This document shows positions 20,072 through 30,352 of a DNA stretch of 64,000 nucleotides, piece by piece. Under the pieces are notes generated by a model, which worked only from the letters and a program-made list of their open reading frames with translations, had not been told where the DNA came from and did not search any database. Positions within the stretch are counted from its first letter, which is position 1. Each line of letters opens with the position of its first letter. Location: assembly GCA_905221615.1 (NCBI GenBank), contig CAJNDT010003780.1, positions 1 through 64,000 of the forward strand. Direction: 5' to 3'. This DNA comes from Symbiodinium sp. CCMP2592 (Eukaryota; Sar; Dinophyceae; Suessiales; Symbiodiniaceae). The position numbers and the translations under genes are program-made.

Positions 20072-20352
20072 AAACCAGGTAACTGGTGCTCGTAGCAACC
20101 AGCCCAGCTGGTGTCTGGGCCAAAGAGCTCCAGCTGTAGGACCAAACCAGTCACCACAACCTACAGAACTGGTGTCAGTAGTAACCAGCCCAGCTGGTGT
20201 AGCTCAGAAGGCTGGTGCTACTGACAAAGCTCTTCCAGCCCAGTGGAAGCCACTGGTGAGTAGAACCCGCCAAAGGTGGGCAAAACCAAACCGCCTGTTT
20301 CACCCCTAACCGCCGGCCGATGGCCTGGCAGCGACTTGATCGCCCACGACGA
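20072..20352 (+). other. LINE-C 3' untranslated region
   Basis: Contains a dense series of CTGGTG...CCAG units, then a conserved 3' terminal segment: GCCGGCC-GAT-GGCC hairpin (about 20311-20328), GCGACTTG, CGCCCACGACGA. It stops directly at the 14-mer; no poly(A) tail. The same 3' terminus is found in LINE-D and, diverged, in LINE-F at 57690. Confidence 0.7.
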
Positions 20353-20366
20353 GAAAATCCCATTTG
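20353..20366 (+). repeat. 14-mer GAAAATCCCATTTG, LINE-C / element N junction
   Basis: Exact copy. The junction with element N reads CCATTTGGCTCAAG, one T short of the spliced-leader 3' end CCATTTTGGCTCAAG. Confidence 0.85.
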
Positions 20367-22951
20367 GCTCAAGCTGTTGTGGTTCAAACTGGCAAGCGCC
20401 GCACCGTTGCCGTCGTGGCACTGGGCTCTTGAGGCCGTATCTAAGGGTGGGTCCCAAAGAGCACTCGAAACCAATCTCTGTGTTTTCTCGTAGGCTGCCT
20501 GAGCAGCACGGGACGCGGGGGGGGTAGCTACAGATACACTCCGGTGTGCGTAGTTGAGCCCTTGCAAACCAACAGCTTGCGCAAACCCTTGAACCTTGAA
20601 ACAATCTTGCTTGCACAGTTCGCTTGATTTTCTTGGAAAAGGGAGTTGTTTTGAGGGCCTTGCTTGCAAAAACGCCCTAGTTTGTTGCCAACTTTTCTTG
20701 TCGTACAGTTTTCTTGAAGAGAGGCGGCAGCTGCACGTGAGCTGCTGGTAGTTGTAGCTTAGCCTTTAGTCTGTCCTGTGACTGTCCTAGGTGGAGCCTC
20801 GCCAGGTAGTTGTAGCTCAGCCCGCAGGTCTGCAGACGAGCTTAGGCTGAGGCATCTCGCCTGCAGGTGGCTGACACAACGTGTGTCTAGTGACAGACAT
20901 TGGTTGAGGCAACTCGCCAGCGCTGTGTGCCGCCAGATAGCCCTGTGAGGTTGAGCTCGCTCGCCCGCAAAGATCCTAACCGGAGTTGAGTTGGAGGTCG
21001 GCTCAGCGGCTGCCTGGATCCCCTCTCTCTCTGAAAGTTTGTGTATCCTTGTGTGTGAGTTCCCTCACGGCCTTTTGCCTTACTCTCGGGGCCCGGGCTT
21101 GTTAGCCCGTGTGCTGCGCCAGCAGGACTGAGCGCTCCAGGTTTGCATATCGCTTACACTCGGCGGCTCTTTCGTCATTTCCCCCGTCTGGGGTGTAGTT
21201 TCCCAAGCCAGCCGATGCTAGGGTGTCTTTCCTGGGGTCCTTTGGCGCGTTTTGAGTAGGCAATTTGATGCAGCCGGTCTTGTGCCCTGTTTGGTCGTGT
21301 CGTGCCGGCCTCGCTTGGTTGCTAAGCAAGTTTGAGGCACTTCCCCTGCTGCTTCCTTACAGGCCTCTATCGCCAAGGCTGGGTTTGGTGTTGGAGGTCC
21401 TGTGTGTTGCTTTACCCAGCCAGGGTTTCTCACAGCCCTGCTTCTTGGAGCATTGCAGCTTGTCAGGTTTGCTGCGATAGCCCGCCGGGCCCTTTTGAGC
21501 TTTCTGGCTGCAAGGGCGACGATGGGTATCTCCATTTCAGGGTGAGATTTCTCCCCTTTTGCTTCTATTTAGGTTTAGGGACCCTTGCTAGTTGAGTTTT
21601 CCGGCCGCTTGTTGCCTTGGCCCCAGAGGCGGCAGGTAGGAGAGACTGGGGACTCATGCTTGGTTGACCCGTTTGTTCTTTGATTTTGCTCTGATAGTTT
21701 TAAGTTTTGAGTGACTTTGCTTGGGGCCTTGCGTTGCCTTTCCCGGGCAGGCCTCCTGCGTCAGCAGCCTCTGGAGGTTTTTCTCTGTTGCCAGGGACTC
21801 TCCCGCCCAGTTGCTGCAGGCTTGTCACTGGGGCTGTGCAGTGGTCAGGAGGGCTGTAGTGACTGTGAGCATCTCCGTCCTGCTGGTTGCTATACAGGCC
21901 CACCTGGCCTCGCAGTACTCAGGTTTGAGGGTAAGGGTTTAGGGGTCTGGAACTGGCCTTGCAGGGTGTGGTTCCCCGCACCACCACGTAGTTGAGAATA
22001 GGGGAAAGCGTGGACCCCGCGCCACTGGCTTGCCGACAATGAGGGGTTGGCGTCGGCCCTGCGCCAAAATTCCGCGTTGAGGGGCAGCGGCCTTTTTCAG
22101 TTCCCTTCATCCTTCCTTCTCTCCCTCTGTGCATGCTGCCCAGGTCAATCCTTTGGCTTTTCGTTCAGAGGCAGGGAGTTGCACCTCCCTCCAATGCTCG
22201 GGTTGTGCCTTGTTTCATGGCGAGTGTCTCCCTCCGCTTCAAGCACTCGGGTCTCGAGCTATGCCTGCGGAGGTGAGTGGTGCCCAGTGGAGTGCCGCCT
22301 CTGCTGGGCCTCTTCTCCCTTGTGGGAGCTCACCACCTTTGCTTTAGGTCCTTGAGTACAGGGAGAGGTGCCTCCCTGAGGTTACTAATTTCTACTCCTA
22401 CACACAGGGTGAGGTGCCTCCCCGTGTTGTGTGGCCTTTGCATGTTAAGCAGCGATGGGTGAGGACTCTCCCCAAATCGTTCCTTTACCTAATTTAACGA
22501 GCCAATTTGGTCCTAGTCCGCTCAAGGTGAGGAAACTCCCTTTTGCTCTCTGTTACCGGTCCAACCAAAGTGAGGCGATGGAGACCAGTACCTGCCGAAG
22601 TCCCAGACTCCTTTCTTCAGACTGCAGGGTAACAGTTCACTCAAGGTGAGAAACCTCCCTTGCACCCTTTTGTTGCCGCCTAGCTCAAAGTGAGGAGACT
22701 CCTTGGAAGGTAGGCTGAGGGCAACCGCAGTAGGCAGGTGAGCTCGACCAGTCTGTGCCGAGGGTGCTGTTTAAGGACATCACCTGATGTCAGACTGGTC
22801 TTGAGAAACTCGCCGCTCCCAAAGTGGACTAGTCTCAGGGTGAGGTGACTCCCCCACTGACACTCTCCTTTCTCCCTCTCTCTCTCTTTCTCCTTCCTGT
22901 CTCACCCCTGACTCAAACCGGGCTCAGCCCAGCGCTTCGCCGCTCGAGCGT
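20367..22951 (+). mobile_element. Element N: 2.6-kb non-coding element with LINE-like ends
   Basis: Lies between two 14-mers. The first about 130 bases follow the LINE-C/D 5' UTR (GCTCAAG start, CGTTGCCGTCGTGG, GAGGCCGTA, the TGTGTTTTCTCGTAG acceptor-like site at 20479). The last bases (GCGCTTCGCCGCTCGAGC) resemble a LINE 3' end. The 2.4 kb between have no supported coding sequence and no match to LINE-C, so this is best read as a non-autonomous partner mobilised by LINE proteins. It contains its own hairpin series (listed separately) and a pyrimidine-rich stretch near 22855-22905. A highly diverged or rearranged LINE is an alternative. Confidence 0.6.
20845..22854 (+). repeat. Second hairpin family in element N (NNN-t-GAG-loop-CTC-N'N'N')
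   Basis: About ten units with matching arms: 20845-20861 (GGC/GCC), 20902-20918, 21540-21556 (GGG/CCC), 22219-22232, 22360-22377 (AGG/CCT), 22407-22423 (GGG/CCC), 22457-22473 (GGG/CCC), 22525-22541 (AGG/CCT), 22644-22660 (AGG/CCT), 22688-22704 (AAG/CTT) and 22838-22854 (GGG/CCC). Most have an unpaired T before GAG and a loop of about 4 bases. Outer triplets change together on both arms. Many are preceded by CTCA, so each also presents a donor-like G/GTGAG. Confidence 0.6.
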
Positions 22952-22965
22952 GAAAATCCCATTTG
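22952..22965 (+). repeat. 14-mer GAAAATCCCATTTG, element N / LINE-D junction
   Basis: Exact copy, directly followed by TTTTGGCTCAAG, the start of LINE-D. Confidence 0.85.
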
Positions 22966-22977
22966 TTTTGGCTCAAG
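22966..22977 (+). other. Spliced-leader relic TTTTGGCTCAAG at LINE-D 5' end
   Basis: Twelve bases identical to the last 12 of the dinoflagellate spliced leader, placed exactly at the 5' boundary of LINE-D after the 14-mer. This suggests that the RNA copied into DNA had been trans-spliced. LINE-C and N keep shorter versions at the same place (GGCTCAAG at 10675, GCTCAAG at 20367). Confidence 0.7.
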
Positions 22978-23247
22978 ACGTGGCTCAAACTGGCGAGTGG
23001 ACGCTTGTTGCCGTTGTGGCGCTGGGCTTTTGAGGCCGTACCTAAGTGTGGGCCCCAAAGAGACCCCAAACCCAACCTTGTGTTTTCTCGTAGGCGGGCT
23101 GTCCCGCAAACTCACGGGGGGTAGCGCCATAGGCAACCAGTCCCCGGACTTGGTGCCTTTCTTGCTGGTGTTACCAGCTCACTGGTGCAACCAGTAAGCT
23201 TTCCAGCTGACAGGCACCTGGTGTGCCAGGCTAGAGTAACCAGGGCC
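22978..23247 (+). promoter_or_regulatory. LINE-D 5' UTR
   Basis: Nearly identical to the LINE-C leader. It contains TGTGTTTTCTCGTAG (23079-23093) followed by G, an acceptor-like site, and the hairpins GCTGGTGTTACCAGC (23164-23178) and ACTGGTGCAACCAGT (23181-23195). The latter differs from LINE-C only in its loop. Confidence 0.55.
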
Positions 23248-24207
23248 ATGCCGAAGACAAAGTACCACACGGAGTGTGCCCAGTGTGGAGTGGGCTGGGT
23301 GTGGAAGACCGAAAAGGCATGGTACCCATGCTGCTGGCATTGTGGTGCGGCCTGGCCAGGGCCCACACCGCCGCGCCAGCCACCGAGTACTCAAAGCCCG
23401 GCGCGAAATAGCCAGGAGGACTGGAACAAGTGGCAAGCCTGGGCTCGCCAGGACATGCAGAAGGAGCAGAGCTGGTGGGAACCAGCATGGCAGCAACCGC
23501 GCAGGCCTAAGAAACAGATGGAGTATCCACCAGGACTGGGATGGACCGGTGCTCAGATGACTCCCCAAGAGTATGAGGATGCCGTTGCCAGTCTGTGGCA
23601 GGATGCAGATCCACAGGCCCAGAAGGTCCTTCGAGCTTGTGGCATTGAACCACCAGAGGAGGACAAGAGCGATGACCCGAGGGTCACGTTGCAGAAGTAC
23701 CTTTCGGCCTACAAGTCGATCACCCAGGATCACAGGAACCTGGTGGAGCGCAAAGTGAGGCTGCAGGCGCGAGCTGATAAGATCAAGGCCCAATTTGAGA
23801 AGGCCCTCAAAGATTTGGCCGATGTTTCCAAGGCCATTGAAAAGGCGGAAGACAACTTGGGGAAGGTGCAAAACCAGGTACAGGAGCAGCTTAAAAATGC
23901 TGAGCCGCCAGAGGCCAAGGAAGTGCATGATCTCCAGGGCCTTTTGAAGGTTGCGGGAGTCGAGCTGTCTGCCACGCAGGAAGGAGCCTTGTCTGCCTAC
24001 CTGCAAATGAGGAAGGAGGAAAGGGAACTTGACATGGATGAGGAGGATGATGAAGATCCTGCGGGACACCTTGGGACCTTTGTTCCCATGACTTCCAACT
24101 CCTTCTGTGCCAACTCTGGGTCCCCATGGACCTTTGGGCCCATGAAGCCTCGAAAGGTTCGCAGCAATCCGATCTCCCGCAATGAAGGGGAAAAAGAGGA
24201 AGACTGA
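23248..24207 (+). CDS. LINE-D ORF1: zinc-ribbon and coiled-coil protein
   Basis: An ATG at 23248 gives 319 residues, collinear with LINE-C ORF1 with only scattered substitutions. N-terminal Cys pairs (ECAQCG, CCWHCG), a central coiled coil of about 80 residues, an acidic DMDEEDDEDP segment and a short basic tail are all present. It ends with TGA at 24205-24207; the following bases are identical to LINE-C, and ORF2 continues in the same frame. Role inferred as the RNA-binding partner of the LINE particle, from position and architecture. Confidence 0.8.
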   Translation: MPKTKYHTECAQCGVGWVWKTEKAWYPCCWHCGAAWPGPTPPRQPPSTQSPARNSQEDWNKWQAWARQDMQKEQSWWEPAWQQPRRPKKQMEYPPGLGWTGAQMTPQEYEDAVASLWQDADPQAQKVLRACGIEPPEEDKSDDPRVTLQKYLSAYKSITQDHRNLVERKVRLQARADKIKAQFEKALKDLADVSKAIEKAEDNLGKVQNQVQEQLKNAEPPEAKEVHDLQGLLKVAGVELSATQEGALSAYLQMRKEERELDMDEEDDEDPAGHLGTFVPMTSNSFCANSGSPWTFGPMKPRKVRSNPISRNEGEKEED

Positions 24208-24225
24208 GACATAGGGCAGGGGGCT

Positions 24226-27200
24226 TTGCTAGGATGGTGGTTGCCATGGTGCCGTCCTGGATGGATCCCCCATGTAGGCCCTTTCCCTCAGCCATGGAAA
24301 ATTTTGCGTCACAAGAGCCACAGCCCGGCGACCATTTTGGTCGATGCAGGGTCCTTTTTAAAAGAACAAAAGCTGGTGCCACCCAGCGAAATGGTACATC
24401 AACAACAGCAGTTTTGTGCTTTGTGTAATCAGCCTACCAGCAGGCTGGTGCAAACCAGCGAGGACTGGTGTGCTGCACTCTGGGTGGCAGAAAAACATGT
24501 CATCCAACATGTGCAGCCCCTGGTCTGTTCGCCAATTTTGGAACAGTATGCCAAAAAGGCGCACTACCTACGGCAGAAACCGTTCGGGTGGTGCTGCGAG
24601 TCATGCTCAACGTGGGTATGGAAACAGGCGGAAAATATGTGGACTACCGGGACAGGCAGTGGTGAGCCTATACCTGGAGTGTGGCCACAAGTTGGGGAGG
24701 CGGCTCTATCTGGAGCATTGTATTTTCCGGTGGATTTGGAGGAGGACATGGAAAGGGCAGCTTTGGAGGCACCCTTGCCTGCCCCCTCACCACCTGGTGC
24801 TCACCAGGCACGCCCAGAGACCCAGCTGGGGTCCCAGCAACGACCTCCCACTCAGGGAGTCCCAAACACTCATACCAGTCAAACCCAGCCTGGTGCGCCT
24901 ACCAGGGAAAGCTGGTGCCAATTATCCAGCATCCTGAAAGAAGAGCCTCAGCTTTGCATGCAAGCAAAGGAGGCCAAACTTTTGGAATGGATTGAGACAA
25001 ACGAGCACAGTCTAACCCCAGGTACACAGGCGCACAGGGTGGTGTTTCATCTGGTGGAGTGTCTGGAAACCAGAGAAGAGGATACCGTCGGTATTATTGC
25101 AGGCATCGAGGCTCTCAAAGCCTCCGCACCTAGTGTTCCCAACCAGGGCAGCTCGTCAGATACCACACGTAATGCCAGTCAGCTAGCCAGGACAAAGCCA
25201 ACCAGGAAGGACTGGTGTCGCCTTTCCGACATCCTGGTTCAGGAGCCTGCTGATTGTATGCAGGCCAAATCTGTCCCACTACTGGCGTGGATTGAGGAGT
25301 TTGAGAACACCTTGGAGCCGGAGACTCTAGGCTTCTGGGTTGCGAACCGCATCCCAGAATGCTTGGAGGCAAACGAAGAGGACACCATAGGCATATTGGC
25401 CTGTATTGAAGACCTCAAAATGCAGGTTAACAGCAAGCCCAACCAAGGCACATGCACCATCCTGCAGGCCAACGTCACTCAGTACAGGTCAGAGGTCCGG
25501 CAATGGCTGGTGTCCAACCAGTGTCATGTTGCCTGCCTTCAGGAGACACACGTTGCCCACGACAAACAAGCAGGCCTGGTTGCAGGCCTGGCAGCCGTCT
25601 CCTTGGACTCTTGGCCGTATCCGGCTGAGGCCACCCAAGGAGGCACCACAGGAGGCCTTGTAACTGTTGCGCAAAGGCATCGGCAAACTAGGCACCTGCA
25701 TACCATTGGAGAACAAGGTAAAGGTTGCGTTCTCATTGGTATTAGGTTTCAGGGATGGGAGCTTGCTGTTGGTAACGTGTACCTTGAGTCCGGCAAAGGA
25801 CCGGGTGGTGGAGTTAACCCACAAATCCTGGCCGAGCTGGCTGTCACTGTGCAAGAACTCCGTATTCCTTGGATCTTAACTGGAGACTGGAATGTCACGC
25901 CAGAAGAACTTGTCTCGGCAGGTGTGCTGAGCATGCTCAAAGGAAAGCTGGTGCAACCAGCGGAAGAGACCACCACGCAAGGGTCTCAAATTGATTATGC
26001 AATAGCCTCTGCAGAGATTGCCAGCTGCATCCTAGCTGAAGCTAACTGGGAAGTGCCTTTCAAGCCGCACGCTGCGATCAGCTACACAATCCACAAAGGA
26101 GGCGTATGTTTGCCTGTCCCACAGGCAACCAGGTTCACACCTGAACCTGGTGAAAACCAGGAACAACCAGACTTAAAAGAAGTCCTGGAAATCACTGCGA
26201 TGTTTGAGCCGCCCAATGACCAGCCTGAGCAGGTGAAATGGGGGGCACTGGTCCACGAGCTGGAAGCTCAGACTGGTATGGACCAGCACGGCAGAAGCTG
26301 GTGTTTCCCAGTTAAAAGGGAGCCTCTGGTCCCTCCCACTGCACCCCAGAAACCCTGGAATGGGGGTAAAGTGGCGTATTGGGAGCGCATGGTGCTATGG
26401 GTGCGCCAAAAACAGGACAGACCCCTCAAGCCGTCGCAGTTTAAAGTTTTCAAGCGCCAGTTGGGCCAAATGCACCAGTTCTGGGACCCTGACAGCCCAG
26501 ACAAACCTGGTGCAATCCAGGCCATGCTTGAAGCCTACATGATTGGACATGACACTGACGTCCAAGTTGTCCAAACGGTACTTCAGAAAGCTAAGGCTGA
26601 AGCCCAAGACTGGAGACAACAACGGAAACAACAGTACCAAACCTGGTTGGAAAGTGCCTGTGAAGGGGGCCTTCGTGGCCTTTACAAGGCACTGAAATCA
26701 CCGGAAAACGTCCAGGCGCGGTCCTACCGCGACCAGAGTGGGGAAATACGGCCGCATCTTCGCCGTAAAGACTGGAAGCTGGTGTGGGAACCCAGGCCAG
26801 GAAACCAGCCCCAACAAGATCCAGTCTTTGACCAGCTCAAGGCTGGTGCTCTCCGCCAGCTGGAGCAAATAGGACCTCTAAAACAGGAGGAGGTCGCTGC
26901 AGTGCTGAGCAGGATAGCCAAGAAGGCTGTCGGGCCAGACGGCATTTCGGCCCAGATGTTCAGAGCCTTAAACCCTGACCAGGTGGCCCTGGTGACCAGG
27001 GCATTCAGAGACTGGGAACAGAGTGGCTGCATGCCTGAAACAGTGACTATGACACTCGTCGCCCTGCTGGCCAAGAAAGAGACGGAAGAACGCCCGATAG
27101 GGCTCACGTCATATGCTTACCGTGCCTGGTGTAAAACCAGGTATCATCTTTATGATGAATGGTCGAAGCAGTACAAGGCCACAGCACCATGGGACAGAGC

Positions 27201-30200
27201 GGTCAAAGGCCTCTCTTCCCTTGAGGTCGCAGTCACGCGGGTCCTCAAAGGGGAAATGTACCGCCAGAGTGGGAAAACTGGCATTACGCTCCTTCTTGAC
27301 CTTCGTGGCTTTTACGAGAATGTGTCACACGTAGCACTGGTCAAGGCTGCGTTCAAACACAAATATCCATTGCTTCTCCTGCACGGTGCAATGCAGGTGT
27401 ATCGCAGTAAAAGGCACCTGTGCGCCGAAAATATGATCAGTGCGCCAATTGTGGCCACGAAGGGAATCAATGCGGGATGTCCACTGGCGCCTGGGTTGTC
27501 AAAGTTGATAATGCATGAAGTGGTGGAACCCATTTGGAAAGGGCCACCGAAATGCCATGTCGACTTGTACATCGACGACACTGGCTTTGACATAGCCAAT
27601 CAGGACGCCAAGGTGTGTGCCAAACAAGCATACCTGGTGTGGACCAGGGTAAAGAAGCAATTGGACAGAGCGAAACTCCCGCTCAGTGCAGCAAAAAGTG
27701 CCTGGGTGTGTTCTAACCCAAGGGCAGAAAAGGCACTAAAAAAGCTCCTGAAGGCAGATGACCCGCAGGTCAAGCCCTTAGCCAAGGACCTAGGCATTGA
27801 CAGTGCAGGAGGTAGGCGCAGACGCGTCACCACACACAAGGCCAGGTTCACAAAAGGCATTAAGAGGCAGCGCCGCCTTGGGCAGCTTGCGCCGCCACAG
27901 AAGGCGCACACGACTGCAAACAAGCAGGGAGTTTTCGGGGTTGCCCTATACGGGCACGTGGCTCTTGGCCTTGCACCAAAGCGCCTCAAATGGGTCCGCC
28001 ATCAGCACGCCAGCGTGCTAGGGAGGATGAGCCTGGGATCCACAGAGGCGGTGATTGAACAAGCCACCAACAAGCATGAAGACCCCACATACACGATCAT
28101 TAACCAGCATTTTCGCTTCCTGCACAAGCTGCTGGTGGAGTGGAACCAAACGCCGTTCCAAGAACTGGAACAAGCCTTCCAGTACTGGATTCGGAAAATC
28201 AAGCACCACAAGGAGCCGTGGCGTGTGGTGGCTGGCCCTTTCGGGGCTGCGGCGTGCTACCTTAAAGCCCTTGGATGGGAGGCCCACTCCCTCACGGAAT
28301 GGAAGGCTGGCCAAGAAACCTTTCATATCCTAGATAGGGCGAGCGTACACCGACTCAGTGCGAAGTTGAAGCGCACTTGTGACCATTGGCGTTGGCAGGC
28401 CTTGTCCCAAGGGGAGAAAAGTGAAAGCCTTAAAGATGGCATTGAGTGGCACGCCCCGCGCAAAGTGCTCAAAAAGAGTCCCAGCAAGCTCCATCGCAAT
28501 GCCCTTGTGGCTGTGTGGCAAGGAGCCATACGGCATGGCAAAGGGGCAGTGTGTGCCCGATGCAACAAGGAGGCTACCTTGAGCCACGTCTTGTGGGAAT
28601 GTACCTGGTGGGAAAACCAGGCCACAGAACCCGAAGATTTCCCGCGGCTCCGGGAACAATACCCTGACCCCAGCCTCTGGTTGCGCGGCCTGGGACCACC
28701 GCAACCCAGACCAGCCACATATGAGCAACAGATCAGGGTTGAAGGCGTTTTCACCCAGCTGCAAGTTGAAGACCCGTCTATCCTTTACGCCACTGACGGT
28801 AGCCCTGGTGCATCCCAGGATACGCGCTTTCAGGTGCTAACCTGGGGGGCCATTGCTTTTAGGAAGCATGCCCATGGGATAGAGGTTGTAGGTAAAGCTG
28901 CAGGCCCGGTTGAGGGTCAGCAAACAGTCTTTAGGGCAGAATCCTCTGCCCTTCTGTTTCTCGCCCAAAAGACAAAAGGGCTAATAGATATCACTTTGGA
29001 TTGCCAAGGGGTGCCAAAGTGCCTACGCAGGGCACCAGGCTGGAAATCTGAGGACATTTTCCAGGAGTTGCGTCATCAAAAGGACCGTTTGAGCCTCACA
29101 TGGGTAAATTCCCACCTCTCCCAGGAGGCTTTCCAGGCCAAATTTGGGCAAGAAAACTGGTGGCGATGGGAAGCAAACCAGGCGGTCGACAAGCTGGTGC
29201 AAGAAGCAGCAAACCAGCGCAGAGACCTCAAATGGGAGCAACAAGTGCTCATCAAAGATGAGGTCGTGAGCCGCATCAATACCTTCCTGGCAAACAGAGT
29301 GCAGGAACTTTTCCAGTATGGTACTGGTGAAGGACCCCAGGTAGTCTTCCCTGAAACACCTGGTGATGAAAACCAGGAAAAGACACCCTCCAAGAAAAAG
29401 CCAGGGCCCAAACTCAAGACCCACTTCCAAACCAAAGGGAGGAAAAAGACAACTGGTGATAAACCAGTGCAACCAAGCCAGAGTGAAGGCCCCAACAAAA
29501 GGCAGCAGCTGGAAGCGCTTCTAGCTGGACAAGGACCAGACTTGGGGCACGAGTGGTGCGAAGGTCACCGAAGCAGGGACAACCTGTGTGTCAAATGCAC
29601 CCATTGTGGGCACTTCATCGAACAAGTTGAAGCAAAGGATATCTTTGCAAAGAAAATAGGCCACACGTGCAAGTGGATGGAGCCGTCAGCCCCAGCCATG
29701 GGGGAGCATCCGTCGCACAAGATGGTCAATGCAGGCCGCATGTGGTCTGCTGCAAGTGTGGAGTCCGCCAGTGGATCGGACGGCAAGAGCTCTTCCCGAG
29801 CTTAAAGAAACAGTGCAGGCAAGTGTACACGGGCAAGGACCCGGAAATCTTGCAGTGCATTCAAAAGTTCGCTCCGCAAAAATCGGGGTTCTTCAAGGCT
29901 CAACAAGCCTCTAAACCTAACAGCCTGCCTGAAGAAGGGGACACGAAAAAGCCAGACAGCTGTAGAGGAAGCAGGGTTGTGCCTAGGACTGTTGAGGGCG
30001 ATGGTGATGTGACTGGTGATGCTACTGGTGTTGGTGCTTTTGCTAACCAAGGCTCCAGTAGCAAAGCGAAACCTAAAACCAAGGGTGCCCAAACCCGTGC
30101 AGTTAGCCAGCCTGTAAAGCAGGCAAACAAGCAAGCCCCAGGAAAGGCCCTCTCCCAACCTAAGCCTGCAGGCCCACCCGAAGCACCTTTCCAGGCTCAG

Positions 30201-30305
30201 TCTCGCAAAACTCTGGTGTGTGACCCCAAAGCAAAGCCCAAGCCAAAATCTGGTTTAACCAGGCCCCAGAGTGAGGACCCCAAACAGACCAAACTGAAAT
30301 TCTGA
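24226..30305 (+). pseudogene. LINE-D ORF2: endonuclease / RT / RNase H polyprotein, frameshifted near 29744
   Basis: The first 1859 codons are open. The codon that is TAG at 14079 in LINE-C is TAT here, so endonuclease, RT and RNase H are continuous. Endonuclease: LQANVTQY, QETH, GDWN, SQIDY. RT: AVGPDG, LLLDLRGFYENV, YIDD. RNase H: YATDGS, RAESS, LDCQG, VNSH. Motif B reads GINAGCPLAP where LINE-C has GIIAGCPLAP; an Asn here is unusual. Loss of one G near 29744 (LINE-C has GTGGGTC, LINE-D GTGGTC) shifts the frame between the two C-terminal zinc motifs and gives a stop at 29803-29805. The remaining C-terminal coding sequence continues in another frame to 30305 and ends KQTKLKF. Confidence 0.9.
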
Positions 30306-30352
30306 ATGCAAGTTTGGCTCAGAGCTGGGGAATCGTCCAGCGGGAAATCGCC

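Larger units (their letters stand above)
10869..20230 (+). repeat. Dispersed CTGGT-loop-ACCAG hairpins in LINE-C
   Basis: More than 20 short perfect hairpins. Examples: 10869-10883 (G..C outer pair), 10886-10900 (A..T), 12146-12161 (G..C), 12495-12510, 13848-13863, 14208-14223, 14827-14843, 16509-16524, 17064-17082, 17157-17173 (A..T), 18122-18137, 18173-18189, 18794-18809, 18911-18926, 18971-18986, 19415-19430, 19445-19460 and 20040-20054. Loops vary from 3 to 7 bases. They lie in the 5' UTR, all three ORFs and the 3' UTR. Inside ORF2 they occur in all three codon phases (12147 phase 0, 13849 phase 1, 14828 phase 2), so the conserved unit is nucleic acid, not peptide. Confidence 0.8.
10674..20352 (+). 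mobile_element. LINE-C: full-length non-LTR retrotransposon with ORF1, ORF2 and ORF3
   Basis: A 9.68-kb element bounded on both sides by the 14-mer. It begins with GGGCTCAAG, a spliced-leader-like start, then a 5' UTR, ORF1 (10953-11909), ORF2 (11928-18011), ORF3 (18059-20071) and a 3' UTR rich in CTGGTG/ACCAG hairpins. It is very similar to LINE-D along its whole length, so both come from one recent family. The only clear lesion in its coding part is a nonsense codon in ORF2 at 14079. Confidence 0.92.

Noticed and set aside
21265..22649. Several short plus-strand frames in element N
   Set aside because: All under about 110 codons, Cys/Leu/Ser-rich, overlapping in different frames, with no domain; the region is better explained as non-coding hairpin-bearing sequence.
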